Part shown: piece after piece, positions 1-7,683 of the stretch
How the letters are laid out: the number at the start of each line of letters is the position of its first letter
Numbering within the stretch: position 1 is the stretch's first letter
NCBI GenBank assembly: GCA_030606465.1
Contig: JAUWGL010000013.1
Location: forward strand, 1-10,972
Length of the DNA stretch: 10,972 nucleotides
From: Thermoplasmata archaeon
Lineage (GTDB): Archaea; Thermoplasmatota; E2; DHVEG-1
Reading direction: 5' to 3'
Position numbers and translations under genes: made by a program
Notes under the pieces: generated by a model
Database searches by the model: none
What the model was told of the DNA's origin: nothing
What the model saw: the letters and a program-made list of their open reading frames with translations, nothing else

Positions 1-813
1 TGTCATTTCATTTCCACGTTCACCACAGCCAACGTAGACAACAACTTGTGCATCACTCCATTTTGCAAGCTGATGAAGCATAACTGTTTTTCCAGTTCCA
101 AAACCACCAGGTATTGCAGCGGTTCCACCTTTTGCAACTGGGAAAAATGTATCGATAACACGTTGACCTGTAATAAGAGGTAATGTTGGATCATATTTTT
201 TTGCAACAGGTCGAGGTTTACGAACAGGCCATTTTTGAAGCATTTGGAGTTTTATGTCTCCTTTATCTGTTGAAACAACTGCGATATCATCTTCAACAAT
301 GTAATCGCCTTCTTTTTCAACTGATAGAAGTTTTCCACTTATATCTGGTGGTATTATGATTTTATGTGTTATAATAGAGGTTTCTTGAACCTCACCTATT
401 ACATCACAGCCTTTTACTTTGTCACCAGGTTTTGCAGTTGGTTTGAAATGCCATTTCTTTTTACGGTCAATGGCATAGGCTTCTACACCACGTGAGATGA
501 AATCACCAGTTTTATCCATGATTGCTGGCAATGGTCTTTGTATTCCGTCATAAATATTTGTTAGCAATCCCGGTCCCAGCTCTACAGATAGCGGCATGCC
601 TGTAGTAACAACTTTTTCACCTGGTTTTAAACCAACTGTATCTTCATAGACTTGGATAATAGCATTATTCTGATTCAAACGAATTATTTCACCTACAAGG
701 TTTTCTTCTCCAACCCGTACAACATCATACATTTTTGCTCCGCGCATGCCATCTGCTTCTATGACGGGGCCAGAGATTCTGACTATTCTCCCTTCCTGCG
801 TTTTTTTAGCCAT
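1..813 (-). CDS. atpA: A-type ATP synthase catalytic subunit A, 3' end cut off by the window
   Basis: Catalytic nucleotide-binding subunit of the A1 head, which makes or hydrolyses ATP in an A3B3 hexamer. The frame from ATG at 813 stays open for 271 codons to the window edge; the family is near 580 residues, so roughly the N-terminal 45% is present. It begins with the beta-barrel domain (about 1-75, '[16 protein letters not shown]'). The non-homologous insertion specific to A/V-type A subunits follows at about 115-190. The nucleotide-binding domain opens with '[20 protein letters not shown]', the P-loop GGFGTGKT at 236-243, and [10 protein letters not shown] at 262-271, which carries the presumed catalytic Glu265 and Arg266. 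The usual archaeal P-loop is GPFGSGKT, so two positions differ. No intein interrupts the P-loop, a known insertion site. A GGAGG lies 11 nt before the start. It follows atpF by 22 nt. Confidence 0.97.
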   Translation of the reverse strand, partial: MAKKTQEGRIVRISGPVIEADGMRGAKMYDVVRVGEENLVGEIIRLNQNNAIIQVYEDTVGLKPGEKVVTTGMPLSVELGPGLLTNIYDGIQRPLPAIMDKTGDFISRGVEAYAIDRKKKWHFKPTAKPGDKVKGCDVIGEVQETSIITHKIIIPPDISGKLLSVEKEGDYIVEDDIAVVSTDKGDIKLQMLQKWPVRKPRPVAKKYDPTLPLITGQRVIDTFFPVAKGGTAAIPGGFGTGKTVMLHQLAKWSDAQVVVYVGCGERGNEMT

Positions 814-824
814 ATGTTTTTTTG

Positions 825-829
825 CCTCC
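825..829 (-). promoter_or_regulatory. Shine-Dalgarno of atpA
   Basis: The minus strand reads GGAGG 11 nt before the ATG at 813, in the 22-nt gap after atpF. Spacing is a little long, but no other start in this frame fits better and the protein begins exactly where family members do. Confidence 0.6.
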
Positions 830-835
830 AAAATT

Positions 836-1150
836 TTATTTTTCTTTACTTATTTCAACTCCAACTGCTTTCTTTATTAGATGTGAAACAAAATCTAAAT
901 GATCCTTTTTACGTCCTTTTTTATCAGGTATTTCTACAACAATAGGAATATTATTTCTGATTCTATATTCCTTCAAATGTTTACCAATATCTTCAGCGAT
1001 TTTTTCTGTGATAAAAACAATTCCAATGTCATCTCTCTCTGAGAGTTGATTCCAGATTTTAACTGCATCATCTGGAACATATAGCTCTTGTAGTCCAGCA
1101 AGCCTCAGTCCAACAGCTGTATCATTATCACAAATAGCTGCTATTTTCAT
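836..1150 (-). CDS. atpF: A-type ATP synthase subunit F
   Basis: Small regulatory/coupling subunit that sits on the central rotor shaft with subunit D. At 104 residues it has normal family length. It begins '[20 protein letters not shown]', the typical first strand and helix of the Rossmann-like subunit F fold. It continues with '[15 protein letters not shown]' at about 41-55, the conserved strand-turn-helix, and ends in a charged flexible tail. The start codon overlaps the atpC stop by one base (TGATG). An AAGGAGG lies 7 nt upstream inside the end of atpC, so translation is probably both coupled and efficiently re-initiated. Confidence 0.96.
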   Translation of the reverse strand: MKIAAICDNDTAVGLRLAGLQELYVPDDAVKIWNQLSERDDIGIVFITEKIAEDIGKHLKEYRIRNNIPIVVEIPDKKGRKKDHLDFVSHLIKKAVGVEISKEK

Positions 1151-2271
1151 CAGGCTGCCTCCTTAACAAGAAAGCTTTTAATGATATCTACGGGGAGATT
1201 TTCGCTGACTCCTTTAGCAATGATTTTAAGATTTCTTATTTCAAATTCTTTTGATACAAGGAATCTGATCGTGGGGCCAATGCTTATGTAATTCTGTGTA
1301 GAAATATCTCTTACAAGTCTTAAAAAAAGCTGATCAAGTGCGATTTCAAGAACTTGTACAGATTTTTCCCGGTTATAATCTTCAATAGCATTTTTAAGTG
1401 GATCATAATATGATGTGCCCTCTAAACTGTTAATTACTTGTGAAACTGATTCAAGTTCTGCCAGTTCGTTGTGTTTCCATGGTGCTATTTCTCGGCCTTC
1501 GCCGATAAACATTTTTTTACATGATTCCTCATTGTAACCAAGTTGTTTAGCTCTTAAAATATTTTTAATACTAATTATGTCTATCATTGTTTTAACAAAT
1601 CTTTGTTTTCCTTGTTCACATTTATATGGCACTTTGGTTTGTTTAAACCTATTTATTATGTGTTTATCTATAGCTGTGTCAATTGTTAAAAAATCAGGTT
1701 TTTCATCTGAAACTGCCTGTATTATTTCTTCATTGAATCCATAGTTTTTTAGTATGCCTTGTAAATCATTTTTTTCAGCATCGATGATTTTCTGCAATAA
1801 CTTTTTTGTTGTTGACAGTATTGTTTCATCTAGTTTTTTTTCATCAATTTTTTTGCCTTCTATTCTTCTTTTTAACATGTTTTTAACTAGATGAATATCA
1901 AGTTTTTCAAGATAAACATCATAAAAATCATTCATCTTTTTAGAGCTATCATTCCGCATCATATTCACTGTTTCAATAAAGGTATCATCAAGTGATTTCT
2001 GCACAGAATATGTATCCTCACCAGATATATTGTAATCTTTTAATGTGTTTATTGTCTCCTTGAATGAAATAATATCCTTGCTTTCTGCTACACTATCAAG
2101 CTCTTTATCACCAATAAAAGGATTACCCATTGCTTCAAACTTGGCATTAGGATAAACAAATTTAACATAGGTGGAAAAAGGACGGGAGATAATCATTATA
2201 GCCCCTGCTATTACAGCAATTATAAGAATCCAGAAAGGATAACTATATGGATCAAATAATGATTCAAACAA
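1150..2271 (-). CDS. atpC: A-type ATP synthase subunit C with an N-terminal membrane helix
   Basis: Subunit C (yeast V-ATPase subunit d family) is the funnel that connects the central shaft D/F to the membrane ring of K subunits. The family homology starts at about residue 36 ('VKFVYPNAKFEAMGNPFIG', matching the usual 'Y-x-x-x-N-A-x-x-x-A-M' beginning) and runs to the end as an all-helical protein. In front is an extension of about 35 residues holding a hydrophobic run, 'FWILIIAVIAGAIMIIS' at 13-29, that looks like a membrane anchor; textbook subunit C is soluble. The start is TTG at 2271, supported by GGAG 9 nt upstream and by the in-frame stop of atpE just before it. An internal ATG (Met26, position 2196) has AGGGG 5 nt before it and would remove most of the helix, so it is the main alternative. 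Confidence 0.94.
   Translation of the reverse strand: MFESLFDPYSYPFWILIIAVIAGAIMIISRPFSTYVKFVYPNAKFEAMGNPFIGDKELDSVAESKDIISFKETINTLKDYNISGEDTYSVQKSLDDTFIETVNMMRNDSSKKMNDFYDVYLEKLDIHLVKNMLKRRIEGKKIDEKKLDETILSTTKKLLQKIIDAEKNDLQGILKNYGFNEEIIQAVSDEKPDFLTIDTAIDKHIINRFKQTKVPYKCEQGKQRFVKTMIDIISIKNILRAKQLGYNEESCKKMFIGEGREIAPWKHNELAELESVSQVINSLEGTSYYDPLKNAIEDYNREKSVQVLEIALDQLFLRLVRDISTQNYISIGPTIRFLVSKEFEIRNLKIIAKGVSENLPVDIIKSFLVKEAA
1158..1164 (-). promoter_or_regulatory. Shine-Dalgarno of atpF inside the atpC 3' end
   Basis: The minus strand reads AAGGAGG followed by a 7-nt spacer and the ATG at 1150. It is encoded within the last codons of atpC (…Val-Lys-Glu-Ala-Ala-stop) and is one of the strongest ribosome binding sites in the operon. 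Confidence 0.7.
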
Positions 2272-2277
2272 ATATAT

Positions 2278-2850
2278 CTACTCCGCATCTTTTGAGAAAA
2301 GCAGCTTTCCCACCATTATTCTTATTTTATCTTTTTCCCTTTTAAGTATGCCATCAAAGGTGTGATCAAGAGTTACTCTTCCATCATTAGACTGCAGGAT
2401 TATACCACCAGATGATTCTACATTTCCAGTTACTTTGAGCCCCATGTTCTCAGCTATTTTTTTGTCAGCATCTCTAGATATAATAACTGTACATTCTCCA
2501 CCAAGTTTTTTGCTTCCATCTCTCATTAGAAAGGCCACAGTTTCTTTGTATTCCTTTTCACTAAGCGTTGACAATTTATGATGTGCTTTTATGAAACATT
2601 CCTCGATGATTTTTTCCCGAGCATTCATGATTTCTTTTTTTGTATCCTGATCAGCTTTTGAAACAAGGATTTTCCTAAGTTTTTCACTTTGTTTCCTACC
2701 ATCAGATAGTACTTTTTCTGCTTTTTCCTCTGCTTCTTGTCTAGAATCATTGCTAAGATTTTTAGCTTGTTTCTCTGCTTCTATTAGAATTTCTTTTACT
2801 TTCTTCTGTGCATCTTTTTTTATTTGTTCAATAATTTTTTCTGCTGACAT
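2278..2850 (-). CDS. atpE: A-type ATP synthase peripheral-stalk subunit E
   Basis: Subunit E pairs with subunit H to form the coiled-coil stator stalks that hold the A3B3 head against rotation. The 190 residues match the family. Residues 1 to about 105 are a charged Lys/Glu/Ala-rich helix with regular spacing, expected to coil with H. Residues about 106-190 form the compact C-terminal head that docks on subunit B, with the recognisable 'GGIILQSNDGRVTLDHTFDG' at about 148-167. The start ATG is preceded only by an A/G-rich stretch without a clear Shine-Dalgarno. It follows atpK by 16 nt and precedes atpC by 6 nt. Confidence 0.95.
   Translation of the reverse strand: MSAEKIIEQIKKDAQKKVKEILIEAEKQAKNLSNDSRQEAEEKAEKVLSDGRKQSEKLRKILVSKADQDTKKEIMNAREKIIEECFIKAHHKLSTLSEKEYKETVAFLMRDGSKKLGGECTVIISRDADKKIAENMGLKVTGNVESSGGIILQSNDGRVTLDHTFDGILKREKDKIRIMVGKLLFSKDAE
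2281..2284 (-). promoter_or_regulatory. Shine-Dalgarno deciding the TTG start of atpC
   Basis: GGAG on the minus strand is encoded by the last codons of atpE and lies 9 nt before TTG at 2271. The atpE stop TAG is in the same frame as atpC and only 6 nt before the TTG, so no earlier start is possible. This supports the long form of subunit C, membrane segment included. Confidence 0.5.
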
Positions 2851-2866
2851 GTTCTCTTTTTCCGTT

Positions 2867-3478
2867 TTATAGTAGTCCTAGACCAACCATTAACAATATT
2901 CCTACAAGAAGACCAAATATCGCTATTGTCTCAGGCATAACTGTAAATATTATACCTTTTGAGGCAACCTCTGGGTTTCTTCCAACAGCACTAATTGATG
3001 ATGAAGCAACCATTCCCTGGTTAATAGCTGATATTCCAGTTAAACCAACAGCTAGTCCAATCCAAATTGCTCCAACTCCCATGAGAGAACTTACTTGGGC
3101 ATCTCCACCACCAAGAAGACCGGCACCCATCATAAGCAGAATAGCTGTAAGTAGGCCATATACAGATTGAGTCATAGGTAACACCTGGAGAATTAGACAT
3201 TTACTAAATAGCTCAGGTTTCTCTGCAGTAACTGCTACTGCTGATGATCCAGCAAGTGCAAGACCAATTGCAGATGAAATACCTGCGATACCAATTGCTA
3301 GGACACAACCAAGTATTATAAATGTTTTATTTTGATCGTTTTCTTCTTTTGTAAGTGTTCCTTCAGCTTCAGCACCAGCTTCTTCATCTTCTTCTTGGGC
3401 TAATGCTAATCCAGCTGAAAATAATATCATTGCTGTAAGAAGCATTGCCAATATTGCTGCTTTTCTCTTTATTTTCAT
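2867..3478 (-). CDS. atpK: A-type ATP synthase rotor ring subunit K (proteolipid c), duplicated hairpin
   Basis: Ion-carrying subunit of the membrane rotor ring. It has 203 residues. Residues 1-27 look like a signal peptide (Lys/Arg-rich start, hydrophobic core, '…GLALAQ'), followed by an acidic linker at about 28-50 rich in Glu. Two homologous helical hairpins follow, at about 52-122 and 132-203. Hairpin 1 has 'LPMTQSVYG' at 100-108 with Gln104 where a carboxylate could be. Hairpin 2 has 'MPETIAIFG' at 181-189 with Glu183. Leu100, Thr103, Gln104, Tyr107, Gln154 and Glu183 match the Na+ ligands known from Enterococcus hirae NtpK, so I infer sodium coupling with one ion site per four ring helices. 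A perfect AGGAGG lies 6 nt before ATG, the strongest in the operon, fitting a subunit needed in about ten copies. Confidence 0.96.
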   Translation of the reverse strand: MKIKRKAAILAMLLTAMILFSAGLALAQEEDEEAGAEAEGTLTKEENDQNKTFIILGCVLAIGIAGISSAIGLALAGSSAVAVTAEKPELFSKCLILQVLPMTQSVYGLLTAILLMMGAGLLGGGDAQVSSLMGVGAIWIGLAVGLTGISAINQGMVASSSISAVGRNPEVASKGIIFTVMPETIAIFGLLVGILLMVGLGLL

Positions 3479-3484
3479 TTTTTT

Positions 3485-3490
3485 CCTCCT
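3485..3490 (-). promoter_or_regulatory. Strong Shine-Dalgarno of atpK
   Basis: AGGAGG followed by six A's and the ATG of atpK on the minus strand, in the 28-nt gap after atpI. It is the best ribosome binding site in the window. Strong initiation here would fit the high copy number of the ring subunit relative to its single-copy partner atpI. Confidence 0.75.
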
Positions 3491-3506
3491 ATTTTTAATC
3501 TATTTT

Positions 3507-5492
3507 TTATTCTTTTATTTTAGTATATTTTCTATTTATTTCAAGGGGAGTAAACTCATGTCCACCGCCCTCGTAAAACCTATTGAAAAACTCAACATAT
3601 TGAAGTCTAAGTGAATGAATACCTGCTCCAAGGGCTTGAAGCCCAAGATTAATTATATGAGCGACAACTAGTAAAATAACCATTATAACTATTCCAATAA
3701 CAGGTATCATATCTCCAAGCAGCTGTGATACCACATTAAAAGCAAGTGCCATACCAGCAGTTGCAAGACCAAGTGCGAGAAGTCGTGCATAAGAAAGCCA
3801 ATCACCAACATATCCTGTAATGTCAAAAAACCCAATTGGCCCTGCACTAATAAAAAGCTGAATTAATCCTATAACAACCAACAAAGCTGCAACAGAAATT
3901 AAAACATCTGATACTCGAAAATCCAGAATTGAATAACCAATAAGTATTCCACCACCAAGTTGAAGTGGTATCCAGCAAGACTTTGACGTTAACATTTCTT
4001 TATATTTTTTGTCTTTAAACGCTTGAATAATACCAAGAAGCACGCCAACATTCAAATGAATAAGTCCAAATATTAAAGCAATAACAAGAATAGTAATTGG
4101 GTCTTTTATTGAATTAGCAGGTAAATGAATCCCAGCAATTTCAACACTATATAAAGGCGCTGATGGATCTCCATAAAAAAACCGTGGAATTAAATCACCA
4201 AAACAACTATTTGTAAGAAAACCTACAACAGTTGTAACAACTCCCATCCAGATACCCATAAACGACCAACTGCGGAACATATCACTATGTTTCCCAAGTT
4301 TAAAATAACCAAATAATGACAAAAACAGAATTATAAGACCATATCCTGCATCACCAAGCATCACACCAAAGAACAAAACAAAGAAAAAACCCATTATAAT
4401 AGTATGATTAATCTCATTGTATCTTGGTGTTGCAAACATAGTCAGAAGGCCTTTGAAACCATCAGCCCACCTTGGTGTTTCAATATGAGTAGGTGGACTA
4501 TCTGGATTTGCAGAAGGCGTCTTAGAGTCATAAATAACACATCCATTTGAACTCGTTTCTATCAAATTTCTAAATCTATCTTCATTTTTTTCCAATACCC
4601 AGCCTTTTACTATATAAATGCTATCTGTTTTTGTAAAATTTTTTGAAACTTCTTTTCTGACTCCTTCAAGTTGTATTTCTTCACGGGTTGCCAATAAATC
4701 ATTCAGTTGTTCCTTAGCAAAGACCTTTAGTTCTGATCTGATTTTTTTCTTTTCTTTTTCTATTTCTGCTTTTTCATCTTTAAATGATTTTAAAATCTCT
4801 TTAGGAGACCCAGCAAGATCACTAAAATCAAACTCAGTTATATGTTCTCTGCATATTTTTTCAATTTTGTTTTTTTCGGAGATATGAACAGCAATTAAAA
4901 CCGCCCATTCTTTTTCTTTTCCTTTTACGAACTGTTTTGATTTCAATAATGATTTATCAATTGCATTAATCTCAGATTCCAAAGCATCCAAATCAGATGT
5001 TATACCTGCTTTGATAATTAAGTAATCAGACTGTCTAATATCTGAAACATCTAAATCAAAATCTTTGAGGTATTCAAGTTTTTCAAAATCATGATTGATC
5101 TCGTCTTTTCGTTCATCAAGCTCTTTTAATTTTTGTTCACTACTCAGAATATTTTTTTCAATAGTTCCTAGCATGCCTTCAGCATATGAACAAAGTTCTT
5201 CCAGAGAGCAGTCTTCGACTGTTTTGATTTCTGGTAGCTGTGGATTAAGCATATCTTTTATACCACTAGGTTTAGATTTAACATCCTTTAAAATATCTAT
5301 TAATCTAGAAAGCCTCAGCTCATAGTTTGCACAAATATCAGCATCAGGGTGCATAGATGCCCTTTCAGAATCTTTAAGAGTATCTGGCTCATCTTTAGCT
5401 ATGTCAATGATTTCCAATAACCCTGTTTCATGAAGATTTTTTATGACATCCTCTACATAGTTTTGATGAACAATCAGTGAAACCTTTTTCAT
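3507..5492 (-). CDS. atpI: A-type ATP synthase membrane stator subunit I (subunit a)
   Basis: Subunit I forms the two ion half-channels against the K ring and anchors the peripheral stalks; it corresponds to V-ATPase subunit a. It has 661 residues. The N-terminal half (1 to about 360) is cytoplasmic: an alpha/beta start ('MKKVSLIVHQNYVEDVIKNL'), two long charged helices predicted to coil at about 110-140 and 230-280, then a small globular part. The C-terminal half holds about eight membrane helices from about 365. Conserved motifs are 'FGVMLGDAGYG' near 375-385, 'SYARLLALGLA' with the essential-type Arg570, and 'HSLRLQYVEFFNRFYEGGG' with Arg629. These arginines match the pair that faces the rotor carboxylate. 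It starts 21 nt after atpH without a clear Shine-Dalgarno at normal distance, so initiation probably depends on upstream translation. Confidence 0.97.
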   Translation of the reverse strand: MKKVSLIVHQNYVEDVIKNLHETGLLEIIDIAKDEPDTLKDSERASMHPDADICANYELRLSRLIDILKDVKSKPSGIKDMLNPQLPEIKTVEDCSLEELCSYAEGMLGTIEKNILSSEQKLKELDERKDEINHDFEKLEYLKDFDLDVSDIRQSDYLIIKAGITSDLDALESEINAIDKSLLKSKQFVKGKEKEWAVLIAVHISEKNKIEKICREHITEFDFSDLAGSPKEILKSFKDEKAEIEKEKKKIRSELKVFAKEQLNDLLATREEIQLEGVRKEVSKNFTKTDSIYIVKGWVLEKNEDRFRNLIETSSNGCVIYDSKTPSANPDSPPTHIETPRWADGFKGLLTMFATPRYNEINHTIIMGFFFVLFFGVMLGDAGYGLIILFLSLFGYFKLGKHSDMFRSWSFMGIWMGVVTTVVGFLTNSCFGDLIPRFFYGDPSAPLYSVEIAGIHLPANSIKDPITILVIALIFGLIHLNVGVLLGIIQAFKDKKYKEMLTSKSCWIPLQLGGGILIGYSILDFRVSDVLISVAALLVVIGLIQLFISAGPIGFFDITGYVGDWLSYARLLALGLATAGMALAFNVVSQLLGDMIPVIGIVIMVILLVVAHIINLGLQALGAGIHSLRLQYVEFFNRFYEGGGHEFTPLEINRKYTKIKE

Positions 5493-5513
5493 TGGAGCCG
5501 GAAATAATATGTT

Positions 5514-5831
5514 TTATTCCCCCTTCCCAATCTCCTTCACAATCAAATCTACTGCCTTTGAAATGTTTTCATCTGCTGATTTTTTTACTCTAGAAACCTC
5601 TTTTTTTGCTTCATTTTTGATTTTTTCTATATCCTCTTTTGCAGATTCTTCTGCTTTTTCACAGAGTTTTTTAACTTTATTTTCAGCAGTTTTTAATATT
5701 CTTTGTTTTTCTTTTTCAGCGTCTTTTCTTGCTTTTTCTATGATTTTTTCGGCATCCTGTTTTGCATTTTCTATTGACTGAAGAGCCTTGTTTTCAGCTT
5801 CTTTTATACTATTAATTGATTTTGATGCCAT
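5514..5831 (-). CDS. atpH: A-type ATP synthase peripheral-stalk subunit H
   Basis: Partner of subunit E in the peripheral stalk; same family as V-ATPase subunit G. It has 105 residues, typical length, and is almost entirely one charged helix rich in Lys, Glu and Ala with spaced hydrophobic residues, for example 'AENKALQSIENAKQDAEKII'. This low-complexity composition alone would be ambiguous, but its place directly before atpI is the standard archaeal position of atpH, which makes the call firm. It is the first gene of the ATP synthase block. It is separated from infB by 46 nt that contain a TATA-like element, and the leader has only a weak GGGT before the ATG. Confidence 0.93.
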   Translation of the reverse strand: MASKSINSIKEAENKALQSIENAKQDAEKIIEKARKDAEKEKQRILKTAENKVKKLCEKAEESAKEDIEKIKNEAKKEVSRVKKSADENISKAVDLIVKEIGKGE

Positions 5832-5864
5832 TTGATACCCGTATTAGAAAGATATTTATTAGGG

Positions 5865-5872
5865 TTTTTATA
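5865..5872 (-). promoter_or_regulatory. Candidate TATA box for the ATP synthase operon
   Basis: In the 46-nt gap between the infB stop and atpH, the minus strand reads TATAAAAA, centred about 37 nt before the atpH ATG. Archaeal transcription usually starts about 25 nt after the TATA element, which would give a short leader of about 10 nt. AT-rich background makes such matches common, and cotranscription with infB is equally possible. Confidence 0.4.
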
Positions 5873-5877
5873 ATTAA

Positions 5878-7641
5878 TTACATGCCCCAGAATTTATCAG
5901 TTTTTCTTTTTATTTCAAAAATTTTATTCAAAACATCTTTTTCATCAATGTTTAAAACATCCATATCGCGGAGTTTTTTTGCATCGCTTGCTGGAAGATC
6001 AGTAAAAAGGATATCTCCTCCCTTTACTTGCCGTCCAATAGTAATACCCTCAATGGATATAGCCACTTCTTCTCCCTGTCTAGCTTCTTCTACTGCTTTG
6101 TTTTCAGATTGAATGCCTTTTATCAAACCTAGGATTTTCCCATCTTCTTTCATCAGACGCATATCTTTTTTTATCCTACCGCCTAATATTCTTACACCAA
6201 AAACCGCTGGATGACTTACTCTAAAAACATACTCTGGAAGAAACCTAACCATTCCCGGATGAACATAATCTTGTCTTCTTTCTCGTTCAAGTTCTACTTT
6301 TTTCTTTTCCACCCATTCATCATAGTTTTCCATTATTGTATAAATTACATCTTCATTAAAAATTGTGATATTTGTGTTAGGGAGTTCTTCTTTTGCTTCA
6401 GGATGTATCTTTATGTTAAAAGCAAAGATGAGTTTATTTAACGGATCAAGAGTTGCATCTGCTTCTACAATATCTCTTTTTGAAACATTCCCAATTTCTG
6501 CTTTCCGTATTTGTATTCCTTTATCTCTTGATTCTTTAATGAGTGCTTCAAGCGAGCCTATTGTATCTGCCTTTATTATTATGCCTTGTTCATCAAGTTC
6601 AAAATCTATTTTTGTTTGGCTTTTTATCCCTTCAACAACCTCTTCAAGGTTATCTTTAACAACTCGTATTGGTGCACCAGGAACCACATTTTCTAAATTC
6701 GGTGATGAGATTTTGATACCACATGCCGCATGTACTTCTTTTACACTATCAAAACGTTCTCGCGGGTCACGTATCTCATCAAGAGGCTTTGGTTTAAGAA
6801 GAGCTTTAATGCGGGCTACAACAGGTTCACCTTTTGTACCAATCACTATTTTATCACTGCTTTTAATTACACCATTGTAAATTATAACATCAATTGTTTT
6901 TCCAAGACCTACTTCTTCTTTTACCTCAAGTACATTTCCTTTACCTGGGCCTGCTTCAATGTGTAGTTGATCTTCCAAAAACCTCTGGGCAAGACCAACA
7001 AGTATCATTAATAGTTCAGGAACGCCTTCCCCAGTTTTTGCAGAAATTGGTACAATACCAATTGTTTTTCTAAAATCAGCTATGTTGAAATAAAGATCAG
7101 AATTAAGTTTCTGTTCAGAAAGTGTACCTATCATATCATATAGCTTTTCTTCAAACATATTTTTGACATTAGGACGTTGTTGTTCAATACGATTTTTAGC
7201 AATATTATTACTTGTTTGCCAACCTGAAATATTATCAATTTTATTCGCAGCGATAATAAACGGTGTTTTATACTGTTTCAAAATATTGATTGATTCATAT
7301 GTTTGAGGTTTAAAACCTTCTGTAATGTCAACGACCACTATTGCAATATCCGCTAGAGATCCACCTCTGGTACGCAACGTTGTAAATGCATGATGACCGG
7401 GTGTGTCAATAAACAATAAACCAGGCAGAGTAAATTTTTTACCTTTTAAAAGATCCCCACAAACATTATAGATGGCCTCAATGGGAACTTCTGTTGCACC
7501 AATATGTTGAGTAATCGCCCCAGATTCCCTTGCTGCGACTGTAGAACCTCTGATGAAATCAAGTAAAGATGTTTTACCATGATCGACATGACCTAAAACA
7601 CTGACTATAGGTTGTCTAACATATTTTGACGGAGCAGCCAC
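5878..7641 (-). CDS. infB: Translation initiation factor aIF5B (archaeal IF-2)
   Basis: Translational GTPase that promotes ribosomal subunit joining and initiator-tRNA positioning in the cytoplasm. It is 587 residues from the preferred start, normal for archaea, which lack the long bacterial N-terminus. Counting from the earlier GTG, the G-domain motifs are all intact: GHVDHGKT (20-27), 'GAITQHIGAT' (44-53) with the switch threonine, DTPGHH (82-87), NKID (136-139) and SAKTGEG. Domains II, III and IV follow to the C-terminal 'KTDKFWGM'. No intein is present at the P-loop or DTPGH sites. Two GTG codons compete for the start. The one at 7641 is preceded by AGGTGA with a 5-nt spacer, while the one at 7650 (three residues longer) overlaps that motif and has no ribosome binding site of its own, so I chose 7641. 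Confidence 0.97.
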   Translation of the reverse strand: MAAPSKYVRQPIVSVLGHVDHGKTSLLDFIRGSTVAARESGAITQHIGATEVPIEAIYNVCGDLLKGKKFTLPGLLFIDTPGHHAFTTLRTRGGSLADIAIVVVDITEGFKPQTYESINILKQYKTPFIIAANKIDNISGWQTSNNIAKNRIEQQRPNVKNMFEEKLYDMIGTLSEQKLNSDLYFNIADFRKTIGIVPISAKTGEGVPELLMILVGLAQRFLEDQLHIEAGPGKGNVLEVKEEVGLGKTIDVIIYNGVIKSSDKIVIGTKGEPVVARIKALLKPKPLDEIRDPRERFDSVKEVHAACGIKISSPNLENVVPGAPIRVVKDNLEEVVEGIKSQTKIDFELDEQGIIIKADTIGSLEALIKESRDKGIQIRKAEIGNVSKRDIVEADATLDPLNKLIFAFNIKIHPEAKEELPNTNITIFNEDVIYTIMENYDEWVEKKKVELERERRQDYVHPGMVRFLPEYVFRVSHPAVFGVRILGGRIKKDMRLMKEDGKILGLIKGIQSENKAVEEARQGEEVAISIEGITIGRQVKGGDILFTDLPASDAKKLRDMDVLNIDEKDVLNKIFEIKRKTDKFWGM

Positions 7642-7646
7642 AGTGT

Positions 7647-7652
7647 TCACCT
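7647..7652 (-). promoter_or_regulatory. Shine-Dalgarno deciding the infB start
   Basis: AGGTGA on the minus strand, 5 nt before GTG at 7641. The GTG at 7650 is contained in this motif itself, which argues that the motif serves the downstream GTG. Confidence 0.55.
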
Positions 7653-7683
7653 GCCGTTGTTAATATTGCAACCTTTTTAATCT

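Noticed and set aside
81..108. Possible intein at the atpA P-loop, and likewise in infB
   Set aside because: Both genes read straight through their known intein insertion sites with uninterrupted motifs.
3..206. 67-codon minus-strand ORF at the window start
   Set aside because: Out-of-frame reading of atpA, which is open in its own frame through the whole segment and holds the P-loop and GERGNE motifs.
5509..5781. Plus-strand ORF of Phe/Ser/Ala repeats
   Set aside because: Mirror image of the Lys/Glu/Ala coiled coil of atpH on the other strand; the repeat look comes from the coding bias.
6365..6880. 171-codon plus-strand ORF
   Set aside because: It is fully antisense to infB, Ser-rich and without recognisable motifs. 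The infB protein is continuous and well conserved through the region.
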